Shown here: piece after piece, positions 27,471 to 34,200 of the stretch
Layout: each line of letters begins with the position of its first letter
How positions within the stretch are numbered: position 1 is the first letter of the stretch
Assembly (NCBI GenBank): GCA_938046095.1
Contig: CALIXS010000026.1
Span: 1 to 64,000 of the forward strand
From: an uncultured Clostridia bacterium
GTDB taxonomy: Bacteria > Bacillota > Clostridia > Peptostreptococcales > Anaerovoracaceae
DNA length: 64,000 nt
Direction: 5' to 3'
Notes under the pieces: model-generated
Databases searched by the model: none
Told to the model about the DNA's origin: nothing
The model's input: only the letters and a program-made list of their open reading frames with translations
Program-made: the position numbers and the translations under genes

Positions 27471-28021
27471 TGACTGTGCCGGTGAAGAGGGGCGGTGCGT
27501 GGTACGCGGACGGCGTTTTGATCGTAAACAAAAGCTACCCGCTTGACCCGTCGTTCGGAGGCGGACTGACGCCGGAAACGGAGAGCGCGTTCAGGGCTAT
27601 GGCAAAGGACGCATGTACGCTGGGGCTCGAGCTCGAGAATAACAGCGGCTTCAGACCGTACGACTATCAGAAAAAAATATATATGCAGTACTGCGAGGAG
27701 GATGGTCAGGCGCTTGCGGACACATATTCCGCAAGGCCGGGTCACTCCGAACATCAGTCCGGGCTTTGCTTTGATCTGAATTCCATCTCCGACGAGTTCG
27801 CAGACACGCCCGAAGGCAGATGGGTAGACGAAAACTGTCGCAGATACGGACTTATTATAAGGTTCCCTAAAGGAAAGGAATCCTTTACCGGCTATAAGTA
27901 TGAGCCGTGGCATTTGAGATACGTGGGAGATGCGCTTGCCGAAAAGCTGTACAATAACGGAGATTGGATAACACTCGAGGAGTGGTTTTCTCTGCCGAGC
28001 AGCTATGACGATATAAAATAG
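27470..28021 (+). CDS. M15 family D-Ala-D-Ala carboxypeptidase-like protein (VanY type)
   Basis: 183 residues. The zinc-peptidase motifs of the VanY/M15B family are complete: SGFRPYDYQ, ARPGHSEHQSGLCFDL (His and Asp ligands) and EPWHLRYVG. Family members trim D-alanine from peptidoglycan or its precursors. There is no signal peptide or membrane helix, so it would act in the cytoplasm, or be exported otherwise, which is unusual. Its ATG overlaps the prfB stop (TAATG), so expression is tied to RF2. Confidence 0.82.
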   Translation: MTVPVKRGGAWYADGVLIVNKSYPLDPSFGGGLTPETESAFRAMAKDACTLGLELENNSGFRPYDYQKKIYMQYCEEDGQALADTYSARPGHSEHQSGLCFDLNSISDEFADTPEGRWVDENCRRYGLIIRFPKGKESFTGYKYEPWHLRYVGDALAEKLYNNGDWITLEEWFSLPSSYDDIK

Positions 28022-28024
28022 ACG

Positions 28025-28273
28025 TCAGCGCAGTCGTTTCGATGCTTGTCCGAACAGGTCCTCAGATATCAGGCTCGAAACGTCGATATCATATATTTCC
28101 GAAATGCGGCACGCGGTATAAAAGCTCATAATCTGCTTTCCCGTTTCAACTGCGGAATAGGATGAACGGCCCATACCTATCATACCGGCAACCTCGGCCT
28201 GTGTAAGATCATGTAGAAGCCGGAGCATTCGGATATTTGTGCATGAACAAAAAACAAAGTTCTCGTAATCCAT
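28025..28273 (-). CDS. small XRE-type helix-turn-helix regulator
   Basis: 82 residues, nearly all HTH_3 domain: RMLRLLHDLTQAEVAGMIGMGRSSYSAVETGKQI (written as adjoining segments, about 15-50) followed by two helices. GGGGAT lies eight bases before the ATG. It is divergent from the isomerase-like gene, and a 22-bp palindrome lies between them. The probable role is repression of itself and that neighbour. Its 3' end is three bases from the end of the M15 gene, tail to tail. Confidence 0.8.
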   Translation of the reverse strand: MDYENFVFCSCTNIRMLRLLHDLTQAEVAGMIGMGRSSYSAVETGKQIMSFYTACRISEIYDIDVSSLISEDLFGQASKRLR

Positions 28274-28309
28274 TTTTATCCCCTGTCCGCGTTTATTTAT
28301 AAGGAACTT

Positions 28310-28331
28310 ATTATCATAATAATATGATAAT
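28310..28331. promoter_or_regulatory. palindromic operator candidate for the XRE regulator
   Basis: ATTATCATA (28310-28318), ATAA spacer, TATGATAAT (28323-28331): perfect 9-bp arms, 37 bases before the regulator start and 83 bases before the divergent gene. Confidence 0.6.
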
Positions 28332-28413
28332 TTGCACGAAAGTAAAGTGACCGACGGTATTCCGGTACCGGACTGAGGGGCGGGCGAGATGTCTGCCGGG
28401 AGGAGAAATAGAT

Positions 28414-29508
28414 ATGCTTATAGAAGCCTTAAGCAGGCAGACGATCGATCCGCAGACTCTCGATGAGGCAACGAGAGCATGCTCGCCTGCGCTTGATGAA
28501 CTGTGGAAGACAACGCCTATACGCGATTCCATCGCGAAAAATGATGTGAATCTTGCAGAACAGCTCAGGGGTACGGCCGACGCAATCAGAGAGTCGAGCG
28601 ATGCGGTGCTCGTGGTCGCCGGACGCAGTGAGGGTGCGGCAATAAGAGCGGCGCTTTCCGCGATAGAAAAGAAAGACGGTTCGCCGGAGGTTACAGTGAC
28701 CGGCACGAGCCTTTCCGCTGCCGGATACGCTGCGATATTCGAAAGACTTGACAACAAAAGAGTATCGCTGATAGCTGTATCGTGCTCGGCGGAGGATCTG
28801 CCTCTTCGTGCCGCATATGCTATACTTAAAGCATACGTATTCAAATCGGCTAAGCGGGAGGGAGACCCTGCAAGGGTATATGCTGTCGTTGCCGACGGCC
28901 CCGGCGGGTCTCGGGTAATAGCCCGTGATGCCGCGGAAAACGAATATCCGATTATAAGGCTTCCGGAGAATACGGATCCGCGCTTTACGGCCAATACAGC
29001 GGCCGTGCTGCTTCCGTTCATGGTCAAAGGCGGTGATGTAAGGGAATACATAAGAGCTTTCGGTGAGACTGTCGCTTCGCCGGAGTGGGATGGCGACGGT
29101 ACGATCGCCGCCTACCTCATGAGCAGAGCCTCCGTCCGGCTTTTTGAAACGTGGCAGGCCGAATACGGCGATATGACAAGGTGGCTCGCATCGTCAGGCG
29201 GAATAGCCGTTATGATGCCCGACGATACCCCCGTAAAGCGTGAGATACTCTCCCGCGGTGATGTATTCGAGCTTATGATAGGAAGCGACGAGGGACATCA
29301 GGATGTTATGACTCCGTTATTTGACGGCTGCGATCCCGACGGGTCGCTCGAACTGCTCACGTTGAGTGAAAGTGAGCGGGATTTCTTCGGAACCGAGGCG
29401 GGGCAGGGAATCAAGCTCAGGGCTGAAAGAGCGGACAGCGCGGCTTGCGGAGCTTTAATGGCATTCTGTCAGATGACGCTTTATATTGCGGATTATCTCG
29501 AACAATAA
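28414..29508 (+). CDS. divergent glucose-6-phosphate isomerase-like (SIS fold) protein
   Basis: 364 residues, against about 450 for bacterial Pgi. The similarity is seen in the central SIS region, where DPRFTANTAAVLLPFMVKGGDV (read as two parts, about 189-209) matches the DxRFSVLTxVGLLP block, and in VLVVAGRSEGAAIRAAL near 64-80, in the place of the sugar-phosphate loop GGSxLG. That loop lacks its serine-containing consensus. The protein ends at CQMTLYIADYLEQ, where true Pgi goes on to the catalytic FDQxGVExxK block. It is therefore probably not an active isomerase; a sugar-phosphate sensor or a new activity is possible. GGGAGGAG precedes the ATG. Divergent from the XRE gene. Confidence 0.55.
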   Translation: MLIEALSRQTIDPQTLDEATRACSPALDELWKTTPIRDSIAKNDVNLAEQLRGTADAIRESSDAVLVVAGRSEGAAIRAALSAIEKKDGSPEVTVTGTSLSAAGYAAIFERLDNKRVSLIAVSCSAEDLPLRAAYAILKAYVFKSAKREGDPARVYAVVADGPGGSRVIARDAAENEYPIIRLPENTDPRFTANTAAVLLPFMVKGGDVREYIRAFGETVASPEWDGDGTIAAYLMSRASVRLFETWQAEYGDMTRWLASSGGIAVMMPDDTPVKREILSRGDVFELMIGSDEGHQDVMTPLFDGCDPDGSLELLTLSESERDFFGTEAGQGIKLRAERADSAACGALMAFCQMTLYIADYLEQ

Positions 29509-29522
29509 TTTGGGCGCAGGGG

Positions 29523-29550
29523 TTTACTTTGCTGTCCGGTGTGATATAAT
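29523..29550 (+). promoter_or_regulatory. promoter of hbd
   Basis: TTTACT (29523-29528), 16 bases, TATAAT (29545-29550). CTGTATACGATAAG just downstream overlaps the start region and resembles the GTATAC sites seen elsewhere. Confidence 0.6.
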
Positions 29551-29629
29551 TACTGTATACGATAAGTTAATTTTTTAACAAGAACCGCAGTTGCGGTCAA
29601 TTTATCAATATCTACGCAGGAGGTACACA

Positions 29630-30481
29630 ATGAAAAAAATCGGCGTATTAGGAACCGGAACTATGGGTGCAGGAATTATCCAGGTACTCGCTCAGAACGG
29701 CTACGAGGTGGTTATGAGAGCCAGACGTCAGAGCTCTATTGACAAGGGCATGGCGACTGTCGAAAAGAACCTCGGCAAGATGGTGGCAAAAGAGAAAATA
29801 ACCGAAGCTGACAAGGCTGAAATCCTCGGCAGGATTACGGGATCGACCGAGCTTGAGGTGATCAGGGATGCCGACCTTATTATAGAGGCGGCAACGGAGG
29901 ATATGGAGGCCAAGAAGGCTTTGTTCGCCGAGCTTGACACCATACTCAAGCCGGAGGCCATCATGGCATCCAACACATCGTCTCTGTCGATAACGGAGAT
30001 CGCATCCGCAACAAACAGGCCTGATAAGGTTATCGGCATGCACTTCTTCAACCCTGTACCGGCGATGAAGCTCGTAGAGATCATCAACGGTCTTGCCACA
30101 TCGGACGAGACGAACAAAACGATCATCGAACTTTCCGAAAAGCTCGGCAAAACTCCGGTAGAGGTGGCTGAGGCTCCGGGATTCGTAGTCAACAGGATCC
30201 TTGTGCCGATGATCAACGAGGGTATCGGGATTTTTGCGGACGGCGTTGCCAAGACACCTGCCGATGTAGATACGGCGATGAAACTCGGCTGCAACCACCC
30301 TATGGGACCTCTCGAGCTGGGCGACCTTATCGGACTCGACGTATGCCTCGCTATAATGGACGTTCTTTATCACGAGTATGGCGATCCTAAGTACAGAGCG
30401 CACGTCCTCCTCCGCAAGATGGTCAGAGCGGGCAAGCTCGGCCGCAAGACCGGCGAAGGCTTCTACAACTACAACAAATAA
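29630..30481 (+). CDS. hbd: 3-hydroxybutyryl-CoA dehydrogenase
   Basis: 283-residue NAD(P)-dependent enzyme that reduces acetoacetyl-CoA to 3-hydroxybutyryl-CoA in butyrate formation, or runs in reverse in acid oxidation. The N-terminal Rossmann motif is GVLGTGTMGAGI. The catalytic histidine segment is HFFNPVPAMKLVEI, and the family signature is PGFVVNRILVPMINEG. I start at ATG 29630, which has AGGAGGT six bases upstream; the frame extends 13 codons further without a signal. It stands alone rather than with thl, crt and bcd. A decayed copy of its last 45 codons lies 2.6 kb downstream at about 33114-33250. Confidence 0.95.
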   Translation: MKKIGVLGTGTMGAGIIQVLAQNGYEVVMRARRQSSIDKGMATVEKNLGKMVAKEKITEADKAEILGRITGSTELEVIRDADLIIEAATEDMEAKKALFAELDTILKPEAIMASNTSSLSITEIASATNRPDKVIGMHFFNPVPAMKLVEIINGLATSDETNKTIIELSEKLGKTPVEVAEAPGFVVNRILVPMINEGIGIFADGVAKTPADVDTAMKLGCNHPMGPLELGDLIGLDVCLAIMDVLYHEYGDPKYRAHVLLRKMVRAGKLGRKTGEGFYNYNK

Positions 30482-30529
30482 TTCCGGCAGTTTCGAGTGA
30501 CGCGGGAAGAAATCAAAGGAGCAGCTCTG

Positions 30530-30585
30530 TTAGCGTTTACCGGCGGCATAGATTTTTGAAAATCTATGCCGCTTTTAGCGTTTAC
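30530..30585 (+). terminator. strong hairpin after hbd, flanked by 11-bp direct repeats
   Basis: GCGGCATAGATTTT (30543-30556) and AAAATCTATGCCGC (30559-30572) are perfect 14-bp arms followed by TTTT: a good terminator. TTAGCGTTTAC stands on both sides (30530-30540 and 30575-30585), which is unusual and reminiscent of a target duplication around a small inserted hairpin. Confidence 0.8.
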
Positions 30586-30674
30586 ACCACGCAGAGTAAT
30601 TCAGTGCTCTGTAAGTAATAGCTTCATAGGAATATCAAAGAATTTTTAATTGCGGTAAACGGCAATTCTGCCTT

Positions 30675-32249
30675 TCAGGAGAATCTTGACTGATTATGCT
30701 CAACAATTCTTCCGTCAAGAATTTCAATGGTTTTATCGAACAGGTTGACGTAGTCGTCGCTCTTGTTGTGAGAAACGATAATTATAGTGCGGTTGGTTTT
30801 TAATAACTCCTCAGTAATTTCATATTCGCTTTTTTTATCAACGTGAGCAAACAGTTCGTCCAGAATGAGTATTTGTTTTCCTGAGTTCATGCCTCTTGAA
30901 ATCATCAATTTTGCCTTCTGCCCCGTAGAAAGAGTGGTTCCGGAGAAGTCGAGGTATTCACGTTCCAATTTATCGGTATTGTAATTAACAGAGATGTTAT
31001 ATTCCCCGAACAAAGACAGATTGTCTTCCATGGTTCCGGCATAAACAGCATATTTGGAGGCATAGAAACTGAGACTGGAAAAATCAATTGTTTCGATGGC
31101 TTGGCCATCTACAAATATTTTTTGCCCCGATCGTGGCAGCTCTCCGGAAATCAGTTTTACAAGCGTTGACTTACCGGCGCCATTCTCTCCGATGATAATT
31201 ATTTTATCTCCCTTATTAATCGTAATATCACTTCCGCTAAGCCGGAAGGTATCGAAACAGTAATAAATATATTCCACACTGAGCTTTGAAAAATCATTGA
31301 TTGATGTTTTGACGGGTTCATATAGATCTAAAATGCTCTGAACCTTTTCTCTTATCTTTTTCGAAGATTTGATGGTGATTATTTCAAAAACTATATCCCT
31401 GATTGGGACTGAGACGAGATCGATATAAGCGATAATTGCAATAAATGACGATAAAGATAAGATATTGTAATAAATCATCAATATTCCCGCTATGAATGCA
31501 ACTATATTAATAAAATATAATGAGGCACCGGAAAAAATATGAGTAAAGGATTGGTATTTAATTAGCGAAAACAGAGAATTCTCATGTTGCTCATTGTATT
31601 TATCGAAGAGATCCGTAAATATAGGGCTCGATGAATAATTAAATTCTTCACTCCCGTATATAAGGCCTTCTATTGCTGCAATTAGTTTGGCTTCCGCGTC
31701 ACTTTTTTCCTTTCGCCTTTCCTGCAGTTCTTTTCCTACAATCTTGGGAATTATCATCGAGATGAGACATGCGGAAATGACAATAATTGAAAGAGGAATG
31801 TTCATATATATCATATACGTAAAATATACGACGAACGATAAGCTGCTGATAAGGAGCTCTATGGTGCAGAAAATATAGTTGTCAAATACCGTTTCGGCAT
31901 CATTTGTTATAGAGTTAATGTAATCGCTGGTTTCTTTTACATTAATTTTGTAATGAGGCGCTAAGGTGATTGACTGAAACATATCGTGCTTAATAGAGAG
32001 TGCATACTTTTGATGATATTTCCCTATATATATCTTCTTTAGATATTCAAACAGGAGAAAAAATATAACACTTAATATATAGGCGATGGAATATCCTACG
32101 ATCTCGGAAAGTGTGAACGTGGTATACTCGTCGATAACTTTTTTGGTGAGAATAGGTATTACCGAAATGAAAATTGTACTTAGAAGCGTAAACAGCAGAA
32201 TTAAGAAAGTATTTACTCTATTGATGCGGAAATATTTTTTTATATACAT
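30675..32249 (-). CDS. ABC exporter half-transporter (membrane domain plus ATPase)
   Basis: 524 residues. An N-terminal six-helix exporter domain (about 1-300) is followed by an ATPase with Walker A GENGAGKST, a short signature LSTGQKAKL, Walker B LILDEL and switch region IIVSHNK. The ATPase is short for the family. Exporters of this form often move peptides, such as bacteriocins or pheromones, but no peptide gene is visible. The start is ATG 32249, with GGGAGAG eight bases upstream. The gene is AT-rich with codon use unlike its neighbours, and lies beside IS30 and permease fragments, so it was probably acquired by transfer. Confidence 0.82.
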   Translation of the reverse strand: MYIKKYFRINRVNTFLILLFTLLSTIFISVIPILTKKVIDEYTTFTLSEIVGYSIAYILSVIFFLLFEYLKKIYIGKYHQKYALSIKHDMFQSITLAPHYKINVKETSDYINSITNDAETVFDNYIFCTIELLISSLSFVVYFTYMIYMNIPLSIIVISACLISMIIPKIVGKELQERRKEKSDAEAKLIAAIEGLIYGSEEFNYSSSPIFTDLFDKYNEQHENSLFSLIKYQSFTHIFSGASLYFINIVAFIAGILMIYYNILSLSSFIAIIAYIDLVSVPIRDIVFEIITIKSSKKIREKVQSILDLYEPVKTSINDFSKLSVEYIYYCFDTFRLSGSDITINKGDKIIIIGENGAGKSTLVKLISGELPRSGQKIFVDGQAIETIDFSSLSFYASKYAVYAGTMEDNLSLFGEYNISVNYNTDKLEREYLDFSGTTLSTGQKAKLMISRGMNSGKQILILDELFAHVDKKSEYEITEELLKTNRTIIIVSHNKSDDYVNLFDKTIEILDGRIVEHNQSRFS

Positions 32250-32430
32250 AATCGTCACTCTCCCTGTTATGAGGATATCATAATTGCTCCGCATACGGGG
32301 AAAAGTATGAATTAATTTAAGTCGGTTGATTGTAAAATCAAGTTGAACATGTAATGTAAAAAAAGTCCATACAGTATCTCTCTGGTAGAATGTAAGTGTA
32401 CAAAGCTTCATTCACAAGGAGAAAAAACAT

Positions 32431-32706
32431 ATGGACCACTTACATTTTACTACAATAGAACACAAAAAGGGACAACATCTTTCATTTGAGCATCGGGTTT
32501 TGATTCAAACCCGCCTCAAGGATGGCTTGAGTCCAAACAAGATTGCTCAAGAGATCGGCTGTGCACCTAACACTGTTCTTAACGAGGTCAAGCGCGGAAC
32601 AGTTGCGCTGTACAATGAAAATATTCTCCGGTACAAAGCTACGATAGGTCAAGAGGCCTACGAGCGTAACCGTCTGCCGTGCTGCCGACATTACGACTTC
32701 CTCTAA
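32431..32706 (+). pseudogene. IS30-type transposase, 5' fragment
   Basis: The 91-residue frame has the N-terminal helix-turn-helix of IS30-family transposases (LSFEHRVLIQTRLKDGLSP, KIAQEIGCAPNTVLNEVKRG). It stops at CCRHYDFL, where the family continues for more than 200 residues to the DDE catalytic domain, which is absent. AAGGAG precedes the ATG. The sequence from about 32350 is probably the left end of the element. It joins directly to an unrelated permease fragment at about 32700. Confidence 0.8.
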
Positions 32707-32993
32707 TCTTTGGAATATTTTTGATTTCGTTAGAGATATTAGGCAGTGTCATTACTGAAAATGTGATAGGAACATTAATATTCGTTGCAAGTGGTGTGAT
32801 AATACAATTCATTCTTTCTCTAAAAGTTGAAATTGTAAAATATATGCCGATCGCTTTACTTGGAAAACCAGTAAATATAATTAAGGGAATCGGTTTTAAT
32901 GATTATTTCATACCTATTATTACAACCTTGGGGTTAATAATTATTTTTATTATTAGTTCTATTCTTGTATTAAATAGAAGGGAAATATCATAA
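32701..32993 (+). pseudogene. C-terminal fragment of an ABC-2 type permease
   Basis: About 97 residues of hydrophobic sequence with three to four helices (FGIFLISLEILGSVITE, GTLIFVASGVIIQFILS, FIPIITTLGLIIIFIISSIL) ending in LNRREIS. This is the form of the last part of ABC-2 permeases found with lantibiotic immunity and peptide transporters. The front of the gene is gone, cut at the IS30 remnant. Very AT-rich. It may once have belonged with the exporter at 30675-32249. Confidence 0.6.
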
Positions 32994-33008
32994 AAAGGAG
33001 TGTCTTAT

Positions 33009-33281
33009 ATGTTGAAAATTGCAGCTTTTTTTAACATCACAATAGCATATTATTGTTTCCCTGTCTATGCTTTAACAGAAAGTTTAGAAAACTTAGCAGC
33101 AACAATGTCAATGCGGTGCTTCACTATAGTGGATATGTTCTATCACGAATATGGCAATCCCAAGTACAGAGCACACGTCTTTTTCTGCAAAATGCTCAGA
33201 ACAGACAAGGTATGGAGTGGAGCAGGGAGCGATATTATTACCCCAAAAGGCATACGTGTATGTTATGGCGAAAAAATCTGA
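33009..33281 (+). pseudogene. chimeric frame: new gene start fused to a decayed hbd 3' end
   Basis: AAAAAGGAG eight bases before ATG 33009 opens MLKIAAFFNITIAYYCFPVY, the signal-like start of a gene in the same operon as the permease fragment. After about 35 residues the frame runs into sequence matching the C-terminus of Hbd: FYHEYGNPKYRAHVFFCKML against LYHEYGDPKYRAHVLLRKMV. DNA identity is clear from about 33114 to 33200 and fades after that. It is not expected to give a working enzyme. Confidence 0.65.
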
Positions 33282-33314
33282 TGATCGCAATACAGGCCAT
33301 ACGTAAGACTGTGC

Positions 33315-34124
33315 TTATTCGGAAAAGCAATCATAAGGCGCCGTATCATCAAAGACAAATCCCTTTTGTTTCAAATTCGGGATTATGTCGATGTGGCGGA
33401 ACGCGTGCCTCGCGTCGTCTGTAAATCCGTTGTGCGAGGTAAAGACGTACTTCAGGCTTGACAGATAAAGCCGCTTCTTAAGGCGCTCCAGCGATTTGAT
33501 GTTCATTTTGCTGTCACAATTGAACAGGTCGAAAAAGCACCAGCCGCCCTCCTGATTAAGGGCGATCGAATCACCGGTAAAAAGCAGCGAGTCGTCTATG
33601 AGGTAGCACAGATGTCCCAACGTATGGCCGGGCACCAGATATGCCTGAACCTTGACATCGCCGATATACATGACGTCTCCGTCCTTAAGCAGATGATAAC
33701 CGTCCTTTATCGTCACGGAATTTTTTAGGGCAAGAGGACCGATTCTCTTGCGGTGATAAGTGTTTTTAAGGTAGTTTTCCTCGATTTCGCCGAGATAGAC
33801 CTCGGCGTTGTCGAAGCGGTTATTTTGTCCGATGTCGAGCCCTCCCGCATGGTCGGGGTCCGCATGGGTGAGAAACAGCGCCTTGACCTCACCGGGATCG
33901 ACTCCTATCCGCTCGCATTCGGGCAGCAAATCCGGATAACTCTTGTATCCCGAGTCGATGGCAATCAGCGTATCGCCCCTGCGTATAAAAAAGATATTGA
34001 CATCGTATTCGCGGACACAACTGACCGTATCAGCGAGAATTCCCGTATCCGCCGGGTGAAGCGCGCCCTTGCCTCTGTACAGCCTCGGAACTATGTGAAG
34101 TGCAAAATAATCGATAATACTCAT
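33315..34124 (-). CDS. MBL-fold metallohydrolase
   Basis: 269 residues. The metallo-beta-lactamase-fold metal motifs are present: THADPDHAGGLD (HxDxDH form), GHTLGHL, LFTGDS and a late histidine in FTSHNGF. The family includes hydrolases of thioesters, phosphodiesters and lactones, and the sequence does not say which this is. No signal peptide. GGGAG lies ten bases before the ATG. It ends next to the island boundary and is 77 bases from the ABC permease gene, same strand. Confidence 0.8.
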   Translation of the reverse strand: MSIIDYFALHIVPRLYRGKGALHPADTGILADTVSCVREYDVNIFFIRRGDTLIAIDSGYKSYPDLLPECERIGVDPGEVKALFLTHADPDHAGGLDIGQNNRFDNAEVYLGEIEENYLKNTYHRKRIGPLALKNSVTIKDGYHLLKDGDVMYIGDVKVQAYLVPGHTLGHLCYLIDDSLLFTGDSIALNQEGGWCFFDLFNCDSKMNIKSLERLKKRLYLSSLKYVFTSHNGFTDDARHAFRHIDIIPNLKQKGFVFDDTAPYDCFSE

Positions 34125-34200
34125 GCAGAATCAACTCCCTTTTGATCAAATATTGACGTACCGCTGATGTACGGCTGAAGTGCCGCGCACGAGGCCGCAA

